From positions 53,518 to 117,517 of the forward strand of contig CANGYJ010000013.1 of NCBI GenBank assembly GCA_947458455.1: DNA of 64,000 bases, written 5' to 3'. The stretch is from Verrucomicrobiaceae bacterium (lineage in GTDB: Bacteria; Verrucomicrobiota; Verrucomicrobiia; Verrucomicrobiales; Verrucomicrobiaceae). This document shows, piece after piece, positions 57,056 through 64,000 of the stretch (position 1 is its first letter; each line of letters opens with the position of its first letter). A program made the position numbers and the translations under genes. The notes under the pieces were generated by a model, which made no database searches, was not told the origin of the DNA, and saw nothing but the letters and a program-made list of their open reading frames with translations.

Positions 57056-57853
57056 ATGTCCCTGCTCGAACGCCTTTTCTCCATGCCAACCATCCGCAAA
57101 GCCATTTGGCGGATGTGGTATCCCTTTCTCACGCGGCGGCTGCGCAGCGAGGAGGTGCTGTTTTTGAACTACGCTTTCGAAACGGATCCACCGGTCGGTT
57201 TGAAGCTCGACGAGGCGGATGAAGTGAATCGCGGCTGCATCCAGCTTTACCATCATGTGGCCTCGCAGGTGGATTTGAAGGGCAAAACGGTGCTGGAGGT
57301 AAGCTGCGGCCATGGAGGTGGCGCTTCGTGGATCATGCGAACGATGCAGCCAGCGGCCTACACCGGTCTCGACCTGAATCCTGCGGGCATCGGCTTTTGC
57401 CAGCGGCGTCACGCTTTGCCCGGCCTCACCTTCACTCAAGGCGATGCGCAGCGTTTGCCCTTCGGTGATGCGTCACTCGATGTGGTGATCAATGTGGAGG
57501 CCTCTCACTGCTACCCGGATTTCCCCGGCTTCCTGGCGGAGGTGGCGCGAGTGCTGCGTCCTGGCGGGCACTTTCTCTATGCGGATTTTCGCTTTGAGCC
57601 GGACTTCCAAGCCTGGGAGAAAGTCATCGCCAAAACGTCAATGTGCTTCGTGCAGACAAGGATCATCAATGCCGAGGTGCTGCGTGGCATGGAGATGAAT
57701 GCGCAGCGAAGTCAGGCGCTGATCGTGCAGCGGCTACCGGGCTTTTTGCATGCGCTGGGATGTGACTTTGCCGGCATCCCCGGCTCTCGCGTGTATGAGG
57801 CGCTGCGCGGGGGTGAGTTGTCGTATCGGTCGTGGTGCTTTCGCCGAGAGTGA
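57056..57853 (+). CDS. Class I SAM-dependent methyltransferase
   Basis: A 265-residue protein. Motif I is VLEVSCGHGGGA at residues 79-90, followed by the acidic-loop strand YTGLDLNPAG (102-111). FTQGDAQRLPFGDASLDVVI and VEASHCYPDFPGFLAEVARV complete the Methyltransf_11 core, and LRPGGHFLYADF is post-motif III. The overall layout resembles small-molecule methyltransferases acting on lipids or polyketides (phthiotriol dimycocerosate methyltransferase-like), but the substrate cannot be read from sequence. The gene stands alone; 217 bp without recognisable coding separate it from the HNH gene. Confidence 0.88.
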   Translation: MSLLERLFSMPTIRKAIWRMWYPFLTRRLRSEEVLFLNYAFETDPPVGLKLDEADEVNRGCIQLYHHVASQVDLKGKTVLEVSCGHGGGASWIMRTMQPAAYTGLDLNPAGIGFCQRRHALPGLTFTQGDAQRLPFGDASLDVVINVEASHCYPDFPGFLAEVARVLRPGGHFLYADFRFEPDFQAWEKVIAKTSMCFVQTRIINAEVLRGMEMNAQRSQALIVQRLPGFLHALGCDFAGIPGSRVYEALRGGELSYRSWCFRRE

Positions 57854-57898
57854 AATCTCCTCTGGCATGCCGGGGGCTCCGGCGCTAGGCAGCAGCCC

Positions 57899-58162
57899 AT
57901 GAAATTGCAACAAGGCCAGATGTGGAAGAAGGGTAACGACTATGTGCGCATCGTGCATTGGGAGCGGCTGGCCATCGAGTACAAGCTGATGGAAGGCACG
58001 CCGAATCGACGTGGAAAGGTCTATCGGGTGACGAAGAAGGAATTCTGCCGGATGCTGCAGGGCGCGGAACTGCTGGTGAATGCGCCTGCGGAGGACGCGG
58101 AGGGAGAGGATGAGCCTGTCGTTGCGGAAGAGTCGGTGGCGCCGACTCAAAACGAGGCATGA
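57899..58162 (+). CDS. Hypothetical protein, 87 aa
   Basis: A short basic N-terminal domain (MKLQQGQMWKKGNDYVRIVH, EYKLMEGTPNRRGKVYRVTK) is followed by an acidic low-complexity tail (EDAEGEDEPVVAEE). The codon pattern is like that of neighbours. The compact beta-rich start with GQMW..G..YVRIV suggests a small barrel domain. No family recognised. It lies 45 bp after the methyltransferase, possibly in one transcript, and its stop overlaps the first base pairs of a hairpin cluster. Confidence 0.7.
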   Translation: MKLQQGQMWKKGNDYVRIVHWERLAIEYKLMEGTPNRRGKVYRVTKKEFCRMLQGAELLVNAPAEDAEGEDEPVVAEESVAPTQNEA

Positions 58163-58250
58163 ACAGGTTGAAAACCTGTTCCACCTTCTGGGTGAAGTGA
58201 GGCGGGCATTTCTGCCCGCCTCGAAGTCTCGGCGGGAATGGAATCCCGCC
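58161..58250. terminator. Three tandem hairpins between convergent genes
   Basis: GAACAGGTT-GAA-AACCTGTTC (58161-58181) is a perfect 9-bp stem. GAGGCGGGCA-type arms at 58199-58208 and 58213-58222 give a 10-bp stem with a TTTC loop. GGCGGGA (58231-58237) pairs with TCCCGCC (58244-58250). The cluster lies between the small hypothetical gene and the oxidoreductase, both ending here, so it can terminate or protect both transcripts. The first hairpin belongs to the repeat family at 51205 and 61012. Confidence 0.6.
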
Positions 58251-58264
58251 CTCCGCACTTGTGA

Positions 58265-59710
58265 CTACACCTGCTGGGGCACTTCGTAGCCTTTGCGATA
58301 CTCACGGGTGAGCAGGGCGAGGGCTTCGGGGGTGGCGGTGGGGCCGGTGAAGGTTTCCTTCTCGGCATCGATCTCGAGCATGGGGCCGATCTGGATGTTG
58401 AGCGTGGTGGCATCCAGTTCGTTGCTTTTGAGGTGCTCGTGGAAGTCACCAATGACGTCATTCCAGGGCTGGAAGTCCTTCACGGCGGCCTCCGCCTGCT
58501 CGCGTACGTATTTCTGGCCGAGGCGGTAGGAGATATTGGCGAGATGGCACCAGGCGCTGGAGAAATGAATGTCCTCCACTTCGGCTTTGAGATCGCTCGA
58601 TTTGCGACTGCGGATGGCGTCGATGAAATTGGCCGCGTGGGTCTTACCCCCATCGCCTTTGAAGGTGTGGACCTTTTTGCCCTCAGCATCGAAGACGGAG
58701 CCACCGCCACGGCTGCCGGTGTAGTAACCGTTTTCGCATTCGACGATGAGGAAGGCACCGGTGCGGCGGCGGCGATACACGTCCGGGGCGTTCACGCCCT
58801 TCATGCGGGGGAGGTTGTGGAAATCGACGATCACGGGGATGTCGCCCGTGTCCATGTAGGCAAAGTGAGTGTTGGGGGATTCGCCGGCGTCATTCCATCC
58901 AAAGCGTCCGCCACCGGCGATGACACGCTTTGGGAGCTTCACCTTGTCGCGGAAGACCACGTTGCGGAGATCGTCGAGGATGTGAGGGCCCCAGTTGCCC
59001 ATCTCGCCGTTGCCGGTGTTCCAGTCCCAATGCCAGTCGTAGTGGAATTTTTCGCGGAAGAGCGGCTCGTCCTGAGCTGGGCCGAGCCAGAGGTCGTAGT
59101 TCACGCTCGGCGGCGGCGTGAGGGGCGTGTCACGTTTGCCGATGGTCTTGCGCATGCTGTAGTGATTGCAGCGGACGTACTTGATCTTGCCGAGCGTGCC
59201 GGCGTCGAAGTAGGCCTTGATCTCATCCTGCATGGGATCGCTGCGCTGCTGCGTGCCGCCCTGGCAGATGCGGCCGTATTTGCGAGAGGCTTTGACGAGC
59301 TTGCGACCTTCCCAGATGTTGTGTGAGACGGGCTTTTCGACATACACGTCCTTGCCAGCCTGCATGGCCCAGATGGCGGCGAGCACATGCCAGTGGTTGC
59401 CGGTGGAGACGACGACGGCGTCGATGCTCTTGTCTTCCATGACTTTGCGCAGGTCCTGCGTGGTGGCGGCATTGGGGAAGAGCTTTTTGGCCTTTTCGAG
59501 CTGTGCGGTATCTGGATCACAAAGCATCACGACTTCCACGCCGGGCACCTTGGCCATGCGTCCGGCATTGCCCGTGCCCTGGCCGCCGAGGCCGATGCTG
59601 GCGATGCGGATTTTTTCATTCGCCCCGAGCACGCGACTCGCAGAGAGCGCGGTGAAGGCGAGGGCGGACTGCGTGATGAAGGCGCGGCGGGAGGTCAGGG
59701 GACGGTTCAT
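58265..59710 (-). CDS. Gfo/Idh/MocA family oxidoreductase with Tat-type signal
   Basis: A 481-residue protein. The start at ATG 59710 is fixed by a twin-arginine signal (LTSRRAFITQSALAFTALSA); the frame stays open further upstream but without protein-like sequence. The Rossmann fold carries IASIGLGGQGTGNAG. Family hallmarks follow: VEKPVSHNIWEGRKLV, CQGGTQQRS, the C-terminal WHWDWNTGNGEMGNWGPHI and the closing GPMLEIDAEKETFTG. Secreted members of this family with NAD(P)-dependent sugar oxidation/isomerisation are abundant in Planctomycetes and Verrucomicrobia; the cofactor is probably bound before Tat export. Substrate unknown. The gene is divergent from queD. Confidence 0.93.
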   Translation of the reverse strand: MNRPLTSRRAFITQSALAFTALSASRVLGANEKIRIASIGLGGQGTGNAGRMAKVPGVEVVMLCDPDTAQLEKAKKLFPNAATTQDLRKVMEDKSIDAVVVSTGNHWHVLAAIWAMQAGKDVYVEKPVSHNIWEGRKLVKASRKYGRICQGGTQQRSDPMQDEIKAYFDAGTLGKIKYVRCNHYSMRKTIGKRDTPLTPPPSVNYDLWLGPAQDEPLFREKFHYDWHWDWNTGNGEMGNWGPHILDDLRNVVFRDKVKLPKRVIAGGGRFGWNDAGESPNTHFAYMDTGDIPVIVDFHNLPRMKGVNAPDVYRRRRTGAFLIVECENGYYTGSRGGGSVFDAEGKKVHTFKGDGGKTHAANFIDAIRSRKSSDLKAEVEDIHFSSAWCHLANISYRLGQKYVREQAEAAVKDFQPWNDVIGDFHEHLKSNELDATTLNIQIGPMLEIDAEKETFTGPTATPEALALLTREYRKGYEVPQQV

Positions 59711-59874
59711 AGTGGGAAATGGGAAGTGAGACGTTAGGAAAAACATGCCGCCAAGGTTCTGTCCATCGTCAATCCTCGCTTTTTTGCACACAGCGGATCT
59801 CGGTGCGGGCAAACTCTCCTTTGCAATCAGCAGCAGCCTCGCCACGAACTAGATGACAACTTTTCACGATCCCC

Positions 59875-60240
59875 ATGCGAGCCCGCATCATCAAAGACTT
59901 CCGCTTCGAGGCAGCCCAGACGCTGCCCACCCTCCCGAGCACCCACAAATGCACGAAGATGCACGGCCATTCCTTTAAGGTCGAGATCGCCGTGGAAGGG
60001 GAGGTGGATCCCGCTATCGGCTGGGTGTATGACCACGCGGAGATTTCCAAGGCCATGAAGCCACTCATGGAACTGCTCGATCACAGCTACCTCAACGAGA
60101 TCGAAGGCCTGGAGAACCCCACCATCGAATACATGGCCGCCTGGCTGTGGAAAAAGCTCGCCCCGCAGCTCCCTGGTCTCGCCGAGATCACCATCCACGA
60201 GACGCCGAATGCCCGCTGTGTCTTCCGTGGTGAATTTTAA
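59875..60240 (+). CDS. queD: 6-carboxy-5,6,7,8-tetrahydropterin synthase (QueD)
   Basis: Converts 7,8-dihydroneopterin triphosphate to 6-carboxytetrahydropterin in queuosine/7-deazaguanine synthesis. At 121 residues it has the usual length and matches QueD along its whole length: FRFEAAQTL, HKCTKMHGHSF, EGEVDPAIGWVYD, LDHSYLNEIEGLENPT and HETPNARCVFRGEF. Catalytic Cys26, Asp69, His70 and Glu109 and zinc ligands His30 and His32 are present. The first zinc ligand, normally His in AAH, is Gln15. That is a real departure from the E. coli enzyme, though similar AAQ variants may exist in other lineages. Other queuosine genes are not in the window. scpA follows after 26 bp. Confidence 0.9.
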   Translation: MRARIIKDFRFEAAQTLPTLPSTHKCTKMHGHSFKVEIAVEGEVDPAIGWVYDHAEISKAMKPLMELLDHSYLNEIEGLENPTIEYMAAWLWKKLAPQLPGLAEITIHETPNARCVFRGEF

Positions 60241-60266
60241 CTCAATCTCATTCCCAATCACGCCCC

Positions 60267-60995
60267 GTGGAAGACTCTGATTACAAGGTCCAGCTCGAAA
60301 TCTTCGAAGGTCCGCTCGACCTGCTGCTCTACCTCATCAAGAAGGATGAGATCGATGTCTATGACGTGTCCCTGGAACGCATCACACGGCAGTACCTCGA
60401 CTACATCGATACCTTCAAGATGCTCAACATCGAGCTGGCCAGCGAGTTCATCGTGATGGCGGCCAACCTGATGTACATCAAAAGCCGCGAGTTGCTGCCC
60501 AAGGATGTGCAGCCGCCGGATGAAGAAGCCGATGAGGACGATCCGCGCTGGGAGCTGATCCGTCAGCTCGTCGAGTATAAGAAGTTCAAAGAGGCCGCCA
60601 GCTTTCTCGGTGTGCAGGAGGTGAAGAGCGATGAGTTCTTCGCCACCACACCAGAGATGCCGGACCTCGAAGCGCCCGTCGTCGGCATCGGTCAGGTGGG
60701 TATCTTTGACCTCATCCGTGCCTTCCAGCGCATCCTGAAGCGCTTTGAGAACACCTCCGACTTCCGCGAGATCGTCAATGACCGCTTCACGGTGGCTGAT
60801 AAGATCGAGGAACTCCTCAACATCGTGCCGGAGGGCGGTCGCGTACGCTTTGAGGAGCTCTTCAACAGCGCCTCCAGCCGCGGTGAGGTGATCGTGACCT
60901 TCCTGGCCATGCTGGAACTCATCAAACTGAACCACCTCCAGGTCGAGCAGGAGCAACTCCTCGGGGACATCGTCATCGTGCGCCCGCAGCTTTGA
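60267..60995 (+). CDS. scpA: Segregation and condensation protein A
   Basis: The kleisin subunit that bridges SMC heads and binds ScpB during chromosome segregation. At 242 residues it has normal length. The N-terminal kleisin signature is YKVQLEIFEGPLDLLLYLI, followed by DEIDVYDVSLERITRQYLDY and ASEFIVMAANLMYIKSRELL. An acidic linker (PPDEEADEDDPRW) and the C-terminal winged-helix part (GEVIVTFLAMLELIKLNHL, LLGDIVIVRPQL) complete it. The start is a GTG at 60267. scpB, often next to it, is absent; the gene sits between queD and a DUF4256 gene. Confidence 0.95.
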   Translation: MEDSDYKVQLEIFEGPLDLLLYLIKKDEIDVYDVSLERITRQYLDYIDTFKMLNIELASEFIVMAANLMYIKSRELLPKDVQPPDEEADEDDPRWELIRQLVEYKKFKEAASFLGVQEVKSDEFFATTPEMPDLEAPVVGIGQVGIFDLIRAFQRILKRFENTSDFREIVNDRFTVADKIEELLNIVPEGGRVRFEELFNSASSRGEVIVTFLAMLELIKLNHLQVEQEQLLGDIVIVRPQL

Positions 60996-61011
60996 GGCTG
61001 CCGCTGGGATT

Positions 61012-61043
61012 GAACAGGTGAAAAACCCGTTCCACTTTCTGCG
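61012..61043. repeat. Short hairpin repeat, third copy (imperfect)
   Basis: GAACAGGTG-AAA-AACCCGTTC (61012-61032) followed by CACTTTCTG resembles the repeats at 51205 and 58161, which share the flank CCAC(T/C)TTCT. Here the stem has mismatches. It fills the gap between scpA and the DUF4256 gene and ends at the latter's ATG. Confidence 0.55.
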
Positions 61044-61616
61044 ATGCCACGCGCCGCCTCATCGAAGAAACTGCCGCCCAAGCAGCGTGAAGAGTTGCTG
61101 GCCATACTGAAAGCCCGATTTGAGCAAAACATGCCGCATCATCGCGGCCTGCATTGGGAGCTGGTCGAGGAGCGATTGAACGCCCAGCCAACGAAGCTTT
61201 GGTCGCTTCAAATGATGGAGGAGACGGGTGGTGAGCCTGACGTAGTCGGTTTGGACCTTTTAACTGGTGAGGTGCTCTTTTATGACTGCTCGCCCGAAAC
61301 GCCCAAAGGCCGCGTGAGTGTGTGCTATGACCGCAAAGGCCTCGAATCCCGCAAAGAGCATAAACCCAAGGACAACGCCATGGACATGGCCGGGGAGATG
61401 GGCGTCGAACTGCTGACCGAGGACGACTACCATGCGCTGCAAAAGCTCGGCGAGTTTGACCGGAAGACCTCGAGCTGGTTGAAGACGCCCGATGACATCC
61501 GCCAGCTCGGCGGCGCTCTTTACGGCGAACGCCGCTACAATCGCAACTTCACCGGCCACAACGGGGCGAAGTATTATTACGCCGTGCGTGGCTTTCGAGC
61601 CTGTTTGAGAGTGTAG
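61044..61616 (+). CDS. DUF4256 domain protein
   Basis: A 190-residue protein matching DUF4256: LLAILKARFEQNMPHHRGLH at the N-terminus, MMEETGGEPDVVGLD, VLFYDCSPETPKGR, DRKGLESRKEHKPKDNAMDM, ELLTEDDYHALQKLGEFDRK, TSSWLKTPDDIRQLGGALYG and a closing YYAVRGFR. The function of the family is not known to me. It is likely cytosolic, with no signal or membrane segment. It follows scpA by 48 bp across a hairpin repeat and converges with homoserine dehydrogenase. Confidence 0.9.
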   Translation: MPRAASSKKLPPKQREELLAILKARFEQNMPHHRGLHWELVEERLNAQPTKLWSLQMMEETGGEPDVVGLDLLTGEVLFYDCSPETPKGRVSVCYDRKGLESRKEHKPKDNAMDMAGEMGVELLTEDDYHALQKLGEFDRKTSSWLKTPDDIRQLGGALYGERRYNRNFTGHNGAKYYYAVRGFRACLRV

Positions 61617-61642
61617 TCCGTGAGTCCTCTCGCGGAGAGCGT

Positions 61643-62962
61643 TTACTGCAGCGTCTCCACTCGCATCCATGTCGGTTCACCACGGACGCATTTCAGGCCG
61701 CGCAGGGCGTTGAGAGCTTGTTTCATATCGCCCACTTTGGCGTCGTGGACCATGAGGACGAGGGAGGTCTCGCCGGTGGTGGATTCGAGATCCTCAGGCT
61801 GGAGCATGCTGGAGATGCCGATGCCACGCTGGCCGAGTTCGGTGGCGATTTGGGCGAGCACGCCGGGCACGTCATCGACGGTGAGACGCAGATAATGATG
61901 CGAAACGGTGTCATCGACGGGCTTCGATTTGCCGTAGAGGCCATGCGGGACGAAGCCGCTGTGCCTTGCCCCATGCATAAGCACGGCGGCGGCTTCGCAG
62001 AGATCACTGATGACGCTGCTGCTCGTCGGGTCCTGGCCGGCCCCGCGACCGTAGAAGAGCGTCTCGCCCACGATATCGCCATTCACAAGCACGGCATTGA
62101 AGCTACCGCTTACGCTGGCCATCACATGACTCAGTGGCACCAGCGTGGGCTGGGTGCGGACCTCAACAAGGCCGTTTTCATCCGCCCGGATGACGGAGAG
62201 GAGCTTGATCGTGTAGCCTAGGCGCTGGGCGAATCGGAAATCGGTGATGCTCACGCGGTCCACGCCTTCGACGCAGATCTTGTCGGGATGAATCCAGAAG
62301 CCGTAGCTCAAGGACGCGAGGATGATGGCCTTGTGCGCGGCATCCCAGCCGCTCACATCGAGGTAGGGATCCGCCTCGGCAAAGCCTTTGTCCTGGGCCT
62401 CTTGCAGCGCATCGGCATAGCTGAGGCCGGCCTGGCTCATGCGGGTGAGGATGTAATTGCACGTCCCGTTGATGATGCCGTGGATGGAGCGGATGTGGTT
62501 CCCCACGAGGCCTTCCTGCAGCACCTGGATGATCGGAATACCGCCCGCCACCGCCGCCTCGAAGTAAATCGGCACGCCGCACTGCTCGGCGAGCGCAAAG
62601 AGTTCCTGCCCGCGCTCTGCGAGGAGGGCCTTGTTACCCGTGACGACGATCTTTTTCGCCTTCAATGCTGCGCAAACCATGTCGTAGGCCGTGGTGGTCC
62701 CGCCGATCAATTCGACGATCACAGGAATGGCCGGATCGTTGACGAGTTCCTGCCAGTCCATGGTCAAAATCGCCCCCGGGACCTCCACATCGCGCTTCCG
62801 CTTCAAATCGCGAACGACCACGCGAGCCACGCGGATGTCCGCCCCGGTGCGTTTGGTGATGAGGGAGCGGTTCTTCTCCAGGTTCTTAAACACACCCGCG
62901 CCGACATTTCCAAGTCCGGCGAGGCCGACCTTGATGACGCGGGGAGAACTGGCTTCTGACAT
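61643..62962 (-). CDS. hom: Homoserine dehydrogenase
   Basis: NAD(P)-dependent reduction of aspartate semialdehyde to homoserine, the branch point to threonine and methionine. From ATG 62962 it has 439 residues, the normal length for the monofunctional form with a regulatory tail. The Rossmann motif is VGLAGLGNVGAG (Gly16-Gly21). VTGNKALLAERG, AAVAGGIPIIQ, GIINGTCNYILTRM and KGFAEADPYLDVSGWDAAHK carry the catalytic and substrate residues. A C-terminal ACT domain (YLRLTVDDVPGVLAQIATEL onward) predicts feedback control, probably by threonine. The frame stays open to 63010, but the 16 extra residues are not conserved in character. Confidence 0.96.
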   Translation of the reverse strand: MSEASSPRVIKVGLAGLGNVGAGVFKNLEKNRSLITKRTGADIRVARVVVRDLKRKRDVEVPGAILTMDWQELVNDPAIPVIVELIGGTTTAYDMVCAALKAKKIVVTGNKALLAERGQELFALAEQCGVPIYFEAAVAGGIPIIQVLQEGLVGNHIRSIHGIINGTCNYILTRMSQAGLSYADALQEAQDKGFAEADPYLDVSGWDAAHKAIILASLSYGFWIHPDKICVEGVDRVSITDFRFAQRLGYTIKLLSVIRADENGLVEVRTQPTLVPLSHVMASVSGSFNAVLVNGDIVGETLFYGRGAGQDPTSSSVISDLCEAAAVLMHGARHSGFVPHGLYGKSKPVDDTVSHHYLRLTVDDVPGVLAQIATELGQRGIGISSMLQPEDLESTTGETSLVLMVHDAKVGDMKQALNALRGLKCVRGEPTWMRVETLQ

Positions 62963-63307
62963 GACGGAAAACGGGTTTGGGGTTTGGGCAGGGAAGAGGG
63001 GCTCAAGCAATGGCGGAGACCCCTCGGCTACGCAACTGAGAAGGCTAGCTGGAAGTAGATCAACCCGTCACGAGCACCTAGGTTCGTGGCAGTGTGTCTA
63101 AATGCCTTCGGTCATTCGAAGAGCGTCCCATCCTATTTTGCCATTTTGCTATTCCACGCTCAAGGTTTCCAGAATGCCGGGCAGACTCCGAAAACTCGTT
63201 CAGAAGGGGTTCAATACTAGGCCGGAATCCTTGAGCAAAAACATGCGGTCTCGCAGACTGGACTTGAAGCTGACTCAGACGAAGGCCGCTGAGCGCCCGA
63301 ACGCTCC
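62963..63307. other. Intergenic region upstream of homoserine dehydrogenase
   Basis: A 345-bp gap. Short open frames cross it on both strands (63102-63314 plus, 63078-63317 minus), but they are mutual shadows with no recognisable features. CACGA at 63070 and TCGTG around 63084 make a small inverted repeat. The promoter of hom must lie here; I could not single out a convincing one. Confidence 0.5.
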
Positions 63308-63526
63308 ATGCTGACAATCGCTATCCGTCAGCTCGGCGACACCTACGTCGTGCAGATGGAAAAGCAGCGACTCCTCGGGCAGCAGTCATTCAGCGATGTC
63401 ATCCAGCCCACGGGCTTTGAGGGCCGCTCCTTTCTCGCCAGCGCCGAAGGCCTCGATGGCCTCGGGCGTGGGATCAGTCTAACAGAGGGCTATCCGTTCA
63501 TGCTCAGGCAGTTGCTCGCCGAGTAG
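63308..63526 (+). CDS. Hypothetical protein, 72 aa (uncertain)
   Basis: The frame MLTIAIRQLGDTYVVQMEKQ, then RLLGQQSFSDVIQPTGFEGR, then SFLASAEGLDGLGRGISLTE has GC-rich third positions like the organism's genes and reads as a plausible small protein. No family is recognised. It overlaps, on the opposite strand, the tail of another coding-like frame (63479-63691), so only one of the two is likely real at that spot. It could also be a 5' fragment of a longer lost gene. Confidence 0.4.
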   Translation: MLTIAIRQLGDTYVVQMEKQRLLGQQSFSDVIQPTGFEGRSFLASAEGLDGLGRGISLTEGYPFMLRQLLAE

Positions 63527-63691
63527 CACATCGCGGATCGCTTTGACTAAATCGTCTTTGAATCGGCGGACCAAATCACGCCGATCATGGAAAATGCTAT
63601 CTTGCCAGCAGATGCCTTCATCGTCTCGTTCGAGAGCACGAATGCGTTGAGAAGCTACGTCAGTAGCTTCAAACTGCTTGTCAAGCTTCGC
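63479..63691 (-). pseudogene. Coding-like fragment, possible C-terminal remnant
   Basis: Read on the minus strand, this stretch encodes QRIRALERDDEGICWQDSIF, then HDRRDLVRRFKDDLVKAIRD and LLGEQLPEHERIALC before a stop. It is an amphipathic, charged sequence of protein-like character. It has no start codon and an in-frame stop lies immediately upstream at 63692-63694. The upstream sequence is open only in another frame (63655-63888). This is consistent with a decayed gene end, but no family is recognised. Confidence 0.3.
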
Positions 63692-64000
63692 TCAAATACC
63701 GACCTCACATCCTGCATATGCTGAGCAATCTCACACGTCTGCCTGGCCTTTGAAAGGGTGTGCTTACCTTGCCTGCGGATGACAGCAATCCATCTAGTAC
63801 GCAGCGAGATTCGCTCTTGCAGCTGGTTGGAGCAGGTGGACAAAAATGGAGGTAGTGGCCTGCTCCCTGGAGTGGGACAGATCATCAATGTAGTTCCAGC
63901 CTCCTTGGGTTGATCTTGATGTTGGTTGTTTCTCTCACGCTGTCAAACGCAGCGGAGGTCTCATCGAGCGTAGCGAGATGAGGCCGCAGCGGAGTTTGAC
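63692..64000. other. Degraded-looking terminal region without a recognisable gene
   Basis: Apart from a 77-codon minus-strand frame of unconvincing composition (63655-63888), nothing coding is apparent. Base composition is lower in GC than in the genes to the left. The last 59 bp form a repeat palindrome. Confidence 0.5.
63942..64000. repeat. REP-like palindrome at the window edge
   Basis: GTCAAAC (63942-63948) and GTTTGAC (63994-64000) are inverted ends. CTCATC/GATGAG arms flank GAGCGTAGCGA in the centre. CGCAGCGGAG occurs as a direct repeat at 63948-63957 and 63985-63994. The composite of inverted and direct repeats is typical of dispersed extragenic palindromes. It may continue beyond the window. 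Confidence 0.6.

Noticed and set aside
56912..57439. Minus-strand frame of 175 codons across the start of the methyltransferase
   Set aside because: It mostly lies opposite the conserved methyltransferase motif I; no domain.
58433..59326. Plus-strand frame of 297 codons opposite the oxidoreductase
   Set aside because: Antisense shadow with Val/Ala/Asp-rich composition and no recognisable motif.
63102..63314. Small plus-strand frame upstream of 63308 and its minus-strand partner (63078-63317)
   Set aside because: The two are mutual shadows, have irregular composition and no recognised feature; neither can be supported.
63942..64000. Possible integron attC site
   Set aside because: Ends are GTCAAAC/GTTTGAC and do not fit the RYYYAAC/GTTRRRY core sites; no integrase or cassette array is visible.

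Overview
The window reads as chromosomal DNA of a moderately GC-rich member of the Verrucomicrobiota, probably near Prosthecobacter/Verrucomicrobium. This is inferred from the gene families: a PVC-type haem-binding dehydrogenase/HEAT/cytochrome protein, a DUF1501 Tat protein, a Tat-exported Gfo/Idh/MocA oxidoreductase, an exported sulfatase, a LacI-type regulator and a giant autotransporter-associated beta-strand repeat protein with a PEP-CTERM tail. Most starts lack an obvious Shine-Dalgarno sequence. I see no rRNA, tRNA or CRISPR.

Layout. Nt 1-3333 is the 3' part of a PVC-type cytochrome gene. Nt 3619-40845 (58% of the window) is one uninterrupted reading frame of 12,408 codons for a secreted repeat protein, preceded by a plausible sigma-70-like promoter and a leader with competing hairpins. 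Next come a small GYF_2/membrane gene broken by an in-frame amber codon, an unknown 517-aa gene overlapping its stop codon, a long-type acyl-CoA dehydrogenase, an exported PQQ-like beta-propeller and a LacI-type regulator. The regulator converges with a DUF1015 gene. Then follow an AddB-like PD-(D/E)XK nuclease, a DUF1501 protein, a small TPR-like membrane protein, and a SWIM-zinc-finger/sulfatase pair overlapping by 4 bp. An AT-richer HNH endonuclease gene with a perfect inverted repeat before its start, a methyltransferase, a small hypothetical gene, an exported oxidoreductase, queD-scpA-DUF4256 and homoserine dehydrogenase complete the coding part. The last ~700 bp look degraded and end in a repeat palindrome.

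How the parts relate. Core functions (queuosine precursor synthesis, chromosome segregation, threonine/methionine branch, acyl-CoA oxidation) sit among exported proteins typical of polysaccharide-degrading Verrucomicrobiota. The most unusual content is inside the giant gene. About 43 copies of a 45-60 residue 'GIPAG' module are scattered through it, and in at least four places they split a beta-strand repeat between its two halves. Eight copies of a ~270-residue higher-order repeat are also present. Two internal junctions look like the end of one such protein joined to the beginning of another. Together these suggest growth by internal module insertion, block duplication and gene fusion. Two inverted copies of a ~150-170 bp palindromic element and a family of short hairpins occupy the intergenic spaces.
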